Part shown: one piece after another, positions 19,285-27,539 of the stretch
Position numbering within the stretch: the stretch's first letter is position 1
How the letters are laid out: each line of letters starts with the position of its first letter
NCBI RefSeq assembly: GCF_011250515.1
Contig: NZ_JAANOP010000002.1
Coordinates: 1 to 64,000, forward strand
Direction: 5' to 3'
Source: Aquirufa ecclesiirivi
Lineage (GTDB): Bacteria > Bacteroidota > Bacteroidia > Cytophagales > Spirosomataceae
Length of the DNA stretch: 64,000 nt
Notes under the pieces: model-generated
Databases searched by the model: none
What the model saw: the letters and a program-made list of their open reading frames with translations, nothing else
What the model was told of the DNA's origin: nothing
Translations under genes and position numbers: made by a program

Positions 19285-21471
19285 ATGAAATCTCGCTTCA
19301 TCTTACCTGCTCTTTGTCTCGTATTCACCTTATTCCTGCTACATCCCTCTCTTGCCAATAGCCCCATTCAAATTAAAGCGTGGAAAGCCCAATCCAAACG
19401 GGTAAACATCATTCGAGATGAATATGGAGTTCCACACATTTACGGAAAATCAGATGCAGATGCGGTATTTGGTTTATTATATGCCCAATGTGAGGATGAT
19501 TTTATGCGGGTAGAAATGAATTACATCGAAAAGCTAGGTCGTAAGGCAGAGGTATTTGGTCCAATGGAATTAGCCAACGATTTATATCTCCGTTTAATTA
19601 TCAGTCAAGAAGAAGCCAAGCAAGAATATAAAACGAGCCCCCTTTGGCTTAAGAAATTATTACATGCCTATGCTGACGGAATTAATTACTATTTGTACAA
19701 ACATCCAGAAATTAAACCTGCTTTATTAACGCATTTTGAACCTTGGTACCCCCTATTATGGACAGATGGAAGCATTGGCGCCATTTCTACAGGAAGCGTT
19801 AATCAATCCGAAGTAGCCAAATTTTATGGTCTATTGGGAAATAAATTAAGTTATATCAAAAAGAATCCCTTGGATCCTGAGGCTGATTTATCGGGTTCTA
19901 ATGGATTTGCTGTTGGCCCTACAAAATCAAAATCAGGCAATTCGCTTTTTTACATCAATCCTCATGTGACCTTTTATTTTAGGCCAGAAGTACATGTGAA
20001 TAGTGAAGAAGGATTGAATGCCTATGGTGCAGTTACTTGGGGCCAAATCTTTGTTTATCAAGGATTTAATCCATTCGGAGGATGGATGCATACTTCCAGT
20101 CAAGTCGATGTAGCTGATAATTACGCCGAAACGATTCGAGATGGACAAAAGGGAAAAGAGTATTTATTAGATGGCAAATGGCTTCCAATCAAAGAACAAT
20201 ACATCACCTTACGTGCAAAAGGGCAAGCGCCACAAATTGTCCATGTTTATTCCAATCACCGTGGACCCATCATGGCCGAAAGAGACGGCAAGTGGATTTC
20301 TGTGAAATCCTATAATCGCTCCATCAAAAGTTTAATTCAAAGTTGGGCTAGAACCAAAACCAGAAGTTTTGAAGAATTTCAAAAGGTCATGGACATGCGC
20401 GCAAATACGTCTAATAATACGGTTTATGCTGGTCAACATGGTCGAATTGCCTATTGGCATGGGAATTTTGTTCCTAAGCGACAACCCGAAATAGATTGGT
20501 CTTTGGTACAAGATGGGACTAAATCATCTTTGGACTGGAAAGGCTTACATCCTTTGAAAGATATTGTCCAATCCATAGATCCTGCCAGTGCTTGGATACA
20601 GAATTGCAATTCAACACCATTTACCGTTTCAGGTATTTCGAGTCCTAAAAGAGCTCAATATCCTGTCTATATGGCTCCAGATGCAGAAAATTTCCGTGAT
20701 AAAAATGCGTTTCGCTTATTTTCTGAATCGGGTAAATTGGATTTAGATGACCTAATTCGAATCGGATATGACCGTAAATTAATTGCTTTTGAATACTTGA
20801 TTCCTGCATTAGTGAAGGCTGGAGAGAAAAAAAATGCAGGATCGAATGCTTCATTTAGATTAGCCATAGATACCTTGAAAAAATGGGATTATCATGCCAG
20901 AATAAGTTCGGTGGCTCAAACCTTAGCTGTACAATGGGGACAAAAAATGCTTATGAAAATTCCTAGAAAGCACCTGTTTGGAGGTGAAATAGACCTCATT
21001 CAGAGTGTTGAAGCCTATCTTGCTTCTGGTAAGGAGGAAGAAATGTGTCAGGTCTTGGAGCTTGTTTTACAAGATTTGGACAAATATTGGGGAACATGGC
21101 AAGTGGCTTGGGGAGAGTTAAATCGTTTACAACGTATTGGAAATCAAACAGAATTTTCTTTTGACGATGCACAACCCAGCTTTTCAGTACCATTTGCGTC
21201 TTCTACCTGGGGCATGTTACCTTCTTACAACAGCAAAGAATTTCCGAATACTAAAAAATGGTATGGTGTCAATGGGAATAGTTTCATTTGTGCGGTAGAA
21301 TTTGGCCCAAAAATTAAAGCTAAATCCCTTCTTGCTGGTGGACAAAGTGGAGATATACGTTCACCACATTTTTTTGATCAAGCAAAGAACTATGCCGAAG
21401 GAAAATTCAAAGAGGTTCATTTTTATGTTGAGGATGTTTTAAAGCATCAGAAATCAGCTTATCATCCCTAA
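19285..21471 (+). CDS. Second penicillin acylase family amidase
   Basis: A 728-residue precursor with a signal peptide (about 1-24). It shares the layout of the acylase at 200-2287: RDEYGVPHIYGKSD at 44-57 and the cleavage/nucleophile site DLSGSNGFAV with predicted nucleophile Ser205. The C-terminal ends of the two also match (SVYHP / SAYHP). The paralogue stands alone here, so it may serve a different substrate. A TATTTTTG hexamer-like -10 (-7 box) at 19257-19264, 21 bp before the ATG, fits a Bacteroidota promoter, although no TTG lies 19 bp upstream. Confidence 0.88.
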   Translation: MKSRFILPALCLVFTLFLLHPSLANSPIQIKAWKAQSKRVNIIRDEYGVPHIYGKSDADAVFGLLYAQCEDDFMRVEMNYIEKLGRKAEVFGPMELANDLYLRLIISQEEAKQEYKTSPLWLKKLLHAYADGINYYLYKHPEIKPALLTHFEPWYPLLWTDGSIGAISTGSVNQSEVAKFYGLLGNKLSYIKKNPLDPEADLSGSNGFAVGPTKSKSGNSLFYINPHVTFYFRPEVHVNSEEGLNAYGAVTWGQIFVYQGFNPFGGWMHTSSQVDVADNYAETIRDGQKGKEYLLDGKWLPIKEQYITLRAKGQAPQIVHVYSNHRGPIMAERDGKWISVKSYNRSIKSLIQSWARTKTRSFEEFQKVMDMRANTSNNTVYAGQHGRIAYWHGNFVPKRQPEIDWSLVQDGTKSSLDWKGLHPLKDIVQSIDPASAWIQNCNSTPFTVSGISSPKRAQYPVYMAPDAENFRDKNAFRLFSESGKLDLDDLIRIGYDRKLIAFEYLIPALVKAGEKKNAGSNASFRLAIDTLKKWDYHARISSVAQTLAVQWGQKMLMKIPRKHLFGGEIDLIQSVEAYLASGKEEEMCQVLELVLQDLDKYWGTWQVAWGELNRLQRIGNQTEFSFDDAQPSFSVPFASSTWGMLPSYNSKEFPNTKKWYGVNGNSFICAVEFGPKIKAKSLLAGGQSGDIRSPHFFDQAKNYAEGKFKEVHFYVEDVLKHQKSAYHP

Positions 21472-21525
21472 ATGCATTGTTTAAGCAGTCAATTTTTGTA
21501 AATTAGAAGGATTAATACCGTTGAT

Positions 21526-22749
21526 ATGTCCCTACCTTTAGTTTCCAGATTTCAATACGAAGCCATTTTTAATGAGGCGGCGATTGGCATCTTGGTGACG
21601 GATTCTTCGAGTAATGTCATCTTGACAAATAATTTTGCGGATCGACTATTTGGGTATGAAACCAATGAATTAAAAGGTAAAAATATTGATATTTTGATTC
21701 CCAATCATTTGCGATCAAGGCACCATGGACATCAGGCAAAATACGCTGAACATCCACAAGATCGCCCTATGGGGGTTGGCTTAGATTTAAAGGCCAAAAG
21801 AAAGGATGAATCTTTATTTCCGGTAGAAATCAGTTTGAGCCATTTTAAAGAAAATGACCAGATGTTTTACATTGCTTTCATTAGTGATGTAACCCTGAAA
21901 CGAAAGGTAGAAATGGAACTGATTTTGAAAAATCAGGAAATTAATCAATTGAATGAAACCCTAGAAGAAGAGGTCAAGGCAAGGACTCAAGCATTGCAGA
22001 ATACATTAGAGAAGTTAGAAGCCAATACCCAAGAATTGGAAAATGCCTTACAAAAGGAGAAGGAATTGGGGGATTTGAAAACCCGTTTCGTGTCCATGGC
22101 TTCTCATGAGTTTAGGACTCCCCTCACCTCTATTTTAAGTTCAGCTACCTTATTGGAAAAGTACCAAAAAGCAGAGGAGCAAGAAAAAAGAGAACAGCAT
22201 ATTCGACGTATAAAGGCTTCCGTGAATCATTTGACCATGATTTTAGAGGAATTTTTATCCGTTGGAAAACTCGAGTCGGGCCATGTCGAGATTCATGCTT
22301 CCACCATTGAATTAGAATCATTATTTTTAGAAATTAAGGCGGATTTAATTCCATACAAGAAAGTCAATCAAAAAATCATATTGGATTTTAATGCTTCTGA
22401 AACTTGGGTTAGTGATGAATCTGTTTTGAGAAAAATTTTGTTGAATGCCTTGTCGAATGCCTTAAAGTTTTCAAATGAGCATGTTGATTTAATTGTGAAG
22501 GAAGAAAACAATATCTTAAAAATTACGATAAGAGATAGGGGTATTGGTATTAGCGATGATGATAAAAAGCATTTATTTGAACGATTTTTTAGGGGTAGCA
22601 ATGCCACTGTCATACCCGGAACAGGTTTGGGATTGCATTTGATTGACAGATACTTAGAACTAATCAAGGGGCAGCTGAAATTAGAATCGACTTTGAACCA
22701 AGGAACCATACTGACTATAGAAATACCGAGATTAAACCATGATGAATAA
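21526..22749 (+). CDS. Cytoplasmic PAS-domain sensor histidine kinase
   Basis: A 407-residue protein with no membrane segment. The PAS domain (about 8-125) is followed by a coiled coil (about 126-185), a HisKA domain with phospho-acceptor His194 (MASHEFRTPL), and a HATPase domain (NALSNALKFS N-box, DRGIGIS, GTGLGL). The PAS core SRHHGH...MGVGLDL...FPVEISLS aligns with FixL; His66 falls at the FixL heme histidine, while the distal Arg position is Leu86. Many non-heme PAS domains share this pattern, so oxygen sensing is only a possibility. It overlaps the response regulator gene by 11 bp and so forms a two-component pair. Confidence 0.9.
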   Translation: MSLPLVSRFQYEAIFNEAAIGILVTDSSSNVILTNNFADRLFGYETNELKGKNIDILIPNHLRSRHHGHQAKYAEHPQDRPMGVGLDLKAKRKDESLFPVEISLSHFKENDQMFYIAFISDVTLKRKVEMELILKNQEINQLNETLEEEVKARTQALQNTLEKLEANTQELENALQKEKELGDLKTRFVSMASHEFRTPLTSILSSATLLEKYQKAEEQEKREQHIRRIKASVNHLTMILEEFLSVGKLESGHVEIHASTIELESLFLEIKADLIPYKKVNQKIILDFNASETWVSDESVLRKILLNALSNALKFSNEHVDLIVKEENNILKITIRDRGIGISDDDKKHLFERFFRGSNATVIPGTGLGLHLIDRYLELIKGQLKLESTLNQGTILTIEIPRLNHDE

Positions 22750-23806
22750 AATATTACTGATAGAAGATAGTGATGATATCCGTGAAAATACGGCTGAGTT
22801 GTTGGAATTATCTGGTTACGTTGTAGAAACAGCAGCAGATGGCATAGAAGGTGTTCGTATGGCTCAGAACAACCTCCCCGATTTAGTGATTTGTGATATC
22901 ATGATGCCCCATTTAGATGGTTTTGGTGTCTTACAGGTATTTTCCAAACATGAACAATTGTCTCAAGTTCCATTTATTTTCTTAACGGCAAAGACAGATC
23001 GGTCAGATATGCGTAAAGGTATGGAAATGGGTGCAGATGATTTTTTAACTAAACCATTCCAAGAGGTAGAATTATTGCGTTCCATTGAAACTCGTTTAAA
23101 AAAGAAATCAATGCAACGGACTGAAGGTCAGTTAGATGCGGAATTGCAATCTGAAGTATCTTTGGCTCAAAAAGCACTTGATTTCCTTGATTTTACGCAT
23201 TTTGATGGAGAAAAAAGAACCCATCATTTGCAGAAAAAACAAAGTATTTATTCTGAAGGAGATAGCCCCTCTCGATTGTATTTCTTAGAAAAAGGTAAAA
23301 TTAAAACCTTTCACACGAACCGAGAAGGAAAATACTTTATTACGTCCTTTATCAAAGAGGGCGAGTTTTTTGGCTATGTGGACATTTTAGAAAACCAGAT
23401 ATACCGAGAAACTGCTGAAGCCCTAGAGGAGTCCGTCGTTTGGAGTATTTCTTCTAATGAGTTCAAAGACTTACTCAAACAAAATATTCATTTAGAAATC
23501 TATTTTAGAAAAGCCTTAACCAGCTACCTCATGAAAAATGAGAAGATATTGGTTTCTATGGCCTATCAATCTTTACGTTTACGTGTGTCAATGGCCTTGG
23601 TCGAATTAGCTAAAACCTATGGAAATGATATCAGTGGACCAGTGGTAATCCGACTTTCTCGAGAGGATTTAGCGTCACGAGTTGGAACAGCTACCGAAAC
23701 AGTTATTAGAACCTTAAGTGATTTTAAAAAGGAAGGTTTATTGGAAATTAGAGGTAGTGAAATGACCCTCTTGGATGTCAATAAACTGGCTAATTTGCGC
23801 TATTAG
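22739..23806 (+). CDS. Response regulator: receiver domain fused to a CRP/FNR-type DNA-binding regulator
   Basis: A 355-residue protein. The receiver domain (about 3-120) has phospho-acceptor Asp53 (LVICDIMMP) and the conserved Lys in FLTKPF. A cyclic-nucleotide-binding-type beta-roll (about 150-260, YSEGDSPSRLYFLEKGKIKTFH) and a Crp-type winged helix (about 285-350, SREDLASRVGTATETVIRTLSDFKKEGLL) follow. It is therefore a CRP-family transcription factor placed under two-component control instead of, or besides, a small ligand. No FNR cysteine cluster is seen at its N-terminus. Its 3' end overlaps the convergent safE gene by 17 bp; the cbb3 cluster is a plausible target. Confidence 0.9.
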   Translation: MMNKILLIEDSDDIRENTAELLELSGYVVETAADGIEGVRMAQNNLPDLVICDIMMPHLDGFGVLQVFSKHEQLSQVPFIFLTAKTDRSDMRKGMEMGADDFLTKPFQEVELLRSIETRLKKKSMQRTEGQLDAELQSEVSLAQKALDFLDFTHFDGEKRTHHLQKKQSIYSEGDSPSRLYFLEKGKIKTFHTNREGKYFITSFIKEGEFFGYVDILENQIYRETAEALEESVVWSISSNEFKDLLKQNIHLEIYFRKALTSYLMKNEKILVSMAYQSLRLRVSMALVELAKTYGNDISGPVVIRLSREDLASRVGTATETVIRTLSDFKKEGLLEIRGSEMTLLDVNKLANLRY

Positions 23807-24485
23807 AACTAAATGGGTGACAAATGATGGGGCTGAGTGGAGAGTTTTTCAAATAATTGGAATGGCTCATGCCTATTCCCCAAGCGCCACGGAATAGGAG
23901 TAAAAATGCGACGCCCCAACTTATATATTTGACATAGTACATCAAATTACCTTGTTTTTTCTCCAACCACCTAAAACCCAATATGGCTGTTGTGATTGCA
24001 GGTAAAGTACTTAGTCCAAAAATAAACATGGTCCAGGCTCCCAGCCAAGGACTGGGTTGAATCAAAGCCAAACTTAATCCACCAATCACCAAGCCACAAG
24101 GCAGTAATCCATTACCCATACCCAACAAGAAATGTCCTAAGAGGCCCATTCCCCTCCCCGATTGTTGCAAGGGTTTTCCAAACCAACGATATAAAAAATC
24201 AAAGGTACTATCTTTCAATTTTCCTGTGGATAAGAAAAGTAAGACGATGCCAGCAAATAAGTAGTAAAAATGCCACCACGTAGGAAAAATCCAGATGGAG
24301 CCCATGCTGGCAACGATTAACCCCAGAATGGAATAGGTTAAAATTCGGCCAATTTGATAAACGAAGGTACTGATATTAGCATGCTGGTTCTTTTGCCTTA
24401 CATGAAGCATAATGGGGCCACACATGGCTATACAATGCCAACTGCCGGCTAAACCTATTAAAAAGCTGAGATACCAGGTTTGCAT
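23790..24485 (-). CDS. Sulfite exporter TauE/SafE-type membrane protein of the cbb3 cluster
   Basis: A 231-residue protein with about six membrane segments. WHCIAMCGPIMLH is the conserved N-terminal Cys-containing motif of the cbb3-linked heavy-metal/SafE group (related to the CcoS-CcoH neighbourhood and to copper handling). It is the last gene of the assembly set and its start overlaps ccoH by 1 nt (TAATG). In this context copper delivery to, or export around, cbb3 oxidase is more likely than sulfite export. Confidence 0.82.
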   Translation of the reverse strand: MQTWYLSFLIGLAGSWHCIAMCGPIMLHVRQKNQHANISTFVYQIGRILTYSILGLIVASMGSIWIFPTWWHFYYLFAGIVLLFLSTGKLKDSTFDFLYRWFGKPLQQSGRGMGLLGHFLLGMGNGLLPCGLVIGGLSLALIQPSPWLGAWTMFIFGLSTLPAITTAILGFRWLEKKQGNLMYYVKYISWGVAFLLLFRGAWGIGMSHSNYLKNSPLSPIICHPFSSNSAN

Positions 24486-24940
24486 TATGGAACTAAAATA
24501 CGCTGATCATTCAAATAGGTTTTATCGGCTATCATCCATTCTATATTAACTTTCCAAGGACCTTTTGACAAGAATTCACCTGAAATGCTCCATGTGCTAT
24601 CACTTGGATTTTTTAGAGTAAAAGACTTATCTAGAGCCGCAGAAGATGGACGAAAGAAATTCACTTTGACATCATGCGAACCCGCTGGAATATGCAATTT
24701 TACTTCTTTACTTTTAGAATCAAACTGAAGCTCAACCTTTTCTGCCAGTAAGGCGGTTTCTTTTCTTTGATCTATTTTCTTTTGAAATTTCTGCCCATCC
24801 TCATAATAATGGTCACCCACTAATTCGATGGTTTCATGTGTCATGTTGACATAAAAATAAGCCATAAATGCGCCAAAAAGTATAAATACTCCAATGATGG
24901 CATGACCCCAATTCAACGATTTTTTTACTGTATTACTCAT
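24485..24940 (-). CDS. ccoH: FixH/CcoH-type cbb3 oxidase assembly protein
   Basis: A 151-residue membrane-anchored protein: one N-terminal transmembrane helix (NWGHAIIGVFILFGAFMAYFYV), then a periplasmic beta domain that includes IPAGSHDVKVNFFRPSSAALDKSF and GPWKVNIEW, as in the FixH family. It stabilises the cbb3 complex during assembly. It overlaps ccoG by 8 bp and safE by 1 nt, indicating translational coupling. Confidence 0.87.
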   Translation of the reverse strand: MSNTVKKSLNWGHAIIGVFILFGAFMAYFYVNMTHETIELVGDHYYEDGQKFQKKIDQRKETALLAEKVELQFDSKSKEVKLHIPAGSHDVKVNFFRPSSAALDKSFTLKNPSDSTWSISGEFLSKGPWKVNIEWMIADKTYLNDQRILVP

Positions 24941-26336
24941 CAGGCTGTATAAATCTAGTTTTGATTGTTTCTATTTCTCCTTCTTTATTCTGGATATGAA
25001 TTTCTATTTTGTCCTTACTTTTCCATGCACCCATGGGAGCTTTAATGAAAAATTCGGACTTAACCATTTTTCCTGGTTCAATACCCTGCGGCGGTGTTCC
25101 TACCCATTGAATACGCATGGGAGCTTCAATTTGGAACTGCAAATTTTGTAAATCCAGTGATTTGTTCAAAATCTCAATGGAATACAAATTACTCACTTCC
25201 TTATTTTTCTCGTCCAATTGGAAAGTCATTCCTGGAGTCCTTAATAAGGTGGTTTCCCAAGGACTTCTCGTTAACAAAAGAAAGGCAATAGCACCAATTA
25301 ACAATAATAAAACGCCGCTATAAGCCCCAATTCTTACATTGAACTTTAATTTCTTTTGTTCATTGATACCATTCACGGAATCATATCGAATCAGGTTTTT
25401 AGGCTTATTGACTTTTTCCATTACCTCATCACATGCATCAATACAGGAAGTACAACCGATACATTCCAATTGATTACTTCCATTTCGTATATCAATTCCG
25501 GTAGGACAAACTCGTACACACCAATGGCAATCAATGCAATCTCCCTGCTGACTTTGATCTACCCCTTTTTGAATTTTCCCTCTTGGCTCACCTCGTTTGT
25601 GATCATAAGAGACAAGAATGGAATTGTTGTCTAACAATACCCCTTGAAGTCGTCCATAGGGACAAACAACGATACAAACCAATTCCCTAAATCGGGCGAA
25701 AACAAAGTAAAATGTACCCGTGAATAATAATATAGCAAATAAGCCAGTCAAGTGATCCAATGGAGGTTCTGTGACTAATTTGATCCATTCCTTTTTACCC
25801 ATGATGTACATCAAAAAAGTATTGGAAATGGCAAAAGACAAAATAATGAAAAGACTATGTTTACTTACTCGTTTGATTATTTTTTGGCTATCCCAAGGTG
25901 CGGCATCCAATCTTTTCTGTGCTTTATCATCTCCATCAATCCAATACTCAATCTTACGGAAAAGCATTTCCATAAAGATGGTTTGAGGACATGCCCAACC
26001 ACACCATACCCGACCAAACAGTACGGTAAATAAGCTGATGAAAATTAAGGAAGCGACTAAGCCTAAAGCTACTAAATGGAAATCTTGAGGGAAAAAAGGT
26101 ACTCCAAAGAAGATGAATTTTCTTTCAATGACATTGAACAAGAAAACAGGCTCACCTTTTCTTTCTATCCAAGGAAGGCCAAAAAGTAATAACATTAATA
26201 AGTAAGAGAAATAGGTTCTAAAGCGATATAATCGACCTATAATTCTACCGGGGTAAATCCAAATACGTTTACCGTCTTTTGTTTGATTATATAGATGATT
26301 CCGATAATCATCATTTTCTAAACTAATATTTGACAT
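24933..26336 (-). CDS. ccoG: CcoG: cbb3 oxidase maturation 4Fe-4S protein
   Basis: A 467-residue membrane protein with about five membrane helices (FSYLLMLLLFGLPWI, LVALGLVASLIFISLFTVLF). CGWACPQTIFMEMLFRKIEYWIDGD is the family signature. Two ferredoxin-type clusters are built by CIDCHWCVRVCPTG and CIGCTSCIDACDE. A C-terminal periplasmic immunoglobulin-like part follows. CcoG reduces Cu(II) to Cu(I) for insertion into cbb3 oxidase. Its ATG directly abuts the T-tract of a terminator-like hairpin (26337-26363), so its expression must rely on read-through, a hidden promoter, or control at that hairpin. Confidence 0.93.
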   Translation of the reverse strand: MSNISLENDDYRNHLYNQTKDGKRIWIYPGRIIGRLYRFRTYFSYLLMLLLFGLPWIERKGEPVFLFNVIERKFIFFGVPFFPQDFHLVALGLVASLIFISLFTVLFGRVWCGWACPQTIFMEMLFRKIEYWIDGDDKAQKRLDAAPWDSQKIIKRVSKHSLFIILSFAISNTFLMYIMGKKEWIKLVTEPPLDHLTGLFAILLFTGTFYFVFARFRELVCIVVCPYGRLQGVLLDNNSILVSYDHKRGEPRGKIQKGVDQSQQGDCIDCHWCVRVCPTGIDIRNGSNQLECIGCTSCIDACDEVMEKVNKPKNLIRYDSVNGINEQKKLKFNVRIGAYSGVLLLLIGAIAFLLLTRSPWETTLLRTPGMTFQLDEKNKEVSNLYSIEILNKSLDLQNLQFQIEAPMRIQWVGTPPQGIEPGKMVKSEFFIKAPMGAWKSKDKIEIHIQNKEGEIETIKTRFIQPDE

Positions 26337-26363
26337 AAAAAAGAAGGTCCGTTTCCGGACCTT
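26337..26363 (-). terminator. GNRA-capped terminator hairpin abutting the ccoG start
   Basis: On the minus strand the stem AAGGTCCG / CGGACCTT (8 bp) is capped by GAAA and followed by CTTTTTT and then the ccoG ATG. It lies 6 bp after the DUF2892 gene. It would end the ccoNOQP-DUF2892 transcript or act as an attenuator for ccoGH-safE. Confidence 0.85.
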
Positions 26364-26369
26364 TTTAAA

Positions 26370-26582
26370 TTAAAATGGAGCCTTTTCTCTACAAGTACTT
26401 ATACCAAATGGTTTATACAAGGGACAAAAACGAACAATGCCGGTTAAGGCAATAATGCCTGCAACTACATAGACTACAATAGATAAATTTTCTGGAATAA
26501 TACCAGCATAAGTCAGGATGGCTAGTGCTACCGCAGCAGCTAAGCGAGCTATCCGATCTGTGCGTCCTACATTCTGTTTCAT
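26370..26582 (-). CDS. DUF2892 (YgaP-like) inner-membrane small protein
   Basis: A 70-residue protein: a short charged N-terminus (MKQNVGRTDRIARL, the typical NxGxxDRxxR start of DUF2892), two membrane helices, then RFCPLYKPFGISTC with two cysteines. Family members are found alone or attached to rhodanese domains; their function is not settled. It follows ccoP by 19 bp and probably ends the ccoNOQP transcript. Confidence 0.88.
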   Translation of the reverse strand: MKQNVGRTDRIARLAAAVALAILTYAGIIPENLSIVVYVVAGIIALTGIVRFCPLYKPFGISTCREKAPF

Positions 26583-26601
26583 ATTAGGTGAGTTTAGATG
26601 A

Positions 26602-27366
26602 CTATTTTTGCTCTGTTCCTTGTGGTTCTTTCGCCCCTGGAGGATTACTACCTTGTAAGGTTAAAATGTAGGAAGAAACTTGTTGAATCTGAATGGGATT
26701 CAACGTTTTATTCCATGCAATCATCCCTTTTTCTGGAACACCATTGGTGATCGTATGAAATAAATCCTTAATTGAGCCTCCATGTATCCAATACACGTCT
26801 GTTAAATTTGGACCTACTCCTCCTTGACCTTTATCACCATGACAAGCTACGCAATTTGTCGTATAAATAGTTGATCCCTCTGTTAAATCTTTTGCAGCTG
26901 TCATGGCCGTTACATTGTCCTCATTCACCGAATTAGCGAATTTTTTCATGTACTCTTCTCTGGCTTTTTCAGCTACAGCTACTTCTGTCTTGTATTCTGC
27001 TTCTTGGATATTGCCATCTTGTGCTACGTGATAATAGAATAAATACACGACACCAAATAAAATGGTTATGTAAAAAAGATACATGAACCAAGGAGGAGTA
27101 GGATTATCTAATTCCACAATGCCATCGTACTGATGCTCCATGGCTAGATCTTTTTCCTGTTCTATTGGCTTTAATCCAGTAAATTTCTGCCACCAACTTA
27201 AAGAAGCTTCCTCCTCCTGTTTAGTAGGATCTAAGGTTAATTTTTTAAGTGCAGATGAAAGCTGCATGGTTACGATTAATACCAAAATGCTTGTTAAAAG
27301 AATCAAGCTGATTAACCAAATTTCTGTGAATGAATTAAACATATTGTTATGAATAAATGTTGTCAA
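26602..27366 (-). CDS. ccoP: CcoP: cbb3-type cytochrome c oxidase subunit III
   Basis: A 254-residue protein with two N-terminal membrane helices (about 12-35 and 95-118) and a FixP-type linker (DGIVELDNPTPPWF), followed by a periplasmic class I cytochrome c domain with one CVACH heme motif and a MIAW segment carrying the likely Met ligand. Proteobacterial CcoP usually has two hemes; a single heme is common in Bacteroidota. It passes electrons from soluble cytochromes or the bc1-type complex toward CcoO. A second possible start is Met9 (27342). Confidence 0.92.
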   Translation of the reverse strand: MTTFIHNNMFNSFTEIWLISLILLTSILVLIVTMQLSSALKKLTLDPTKQEEEASLSWWQKFTGLKPIEQEKDLAMEHQYDGIVELDNPTPPWFMYLFYITILFGVVYLFYYHVAQDGNIQEAEYKTEVAVAEKAREEYMKKFANSVNEDNVTAMTAAKDLTEGSTIYTTNCVACHGDKGQGGVGPNLTDVYWIHGGSIKDLFHTITNGVPEKGMIAWNKTLNPIQIQQVSSYILTLQGSNPPGAKEPQGTEQK

Positions 27367-27379
27367 TAATCTTTTAGAC

Positions 27380-27535
27380 CTATTCTAGAGGCATTTTTCT
27401 CATTTTATCTAGATGTTTTTTATCCATCCAGAATAAATAGACTCCTACCAAAACAAAGAATACTAGGAAGATCAATAAGGAGAATATCATGTAGGAATCT
27501 GCTCCTGGTATTGTGGAAATAAATTGCTTAAACAT
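27380..27535 (-). CDS. ccoQ: CcoQ: small single-helix cbb3 oxidase subunit
   Basis: A 51-residue ORF starting MFKQFISTIPGADSYMIF, with one hydrophobic helix (YMIFSLLIFLVFFVLVGVYLF) and a basic tail (WMDKKHLDKMRKMPLE). It begins 4 bp after the ccoNO stop and ends 13 bp before ccoP. Size, topology and position fit CcoQ/FixQ, which stabilises the oxidase complex. Confidence 0.85.
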   Translation of the reverse strand: MFKQFISTIPGADSYMIFSLLIFLVFFVLVGVYLFWMDKKHLDKMRKMPLE

Positions 27536-27539
27536 GGTC

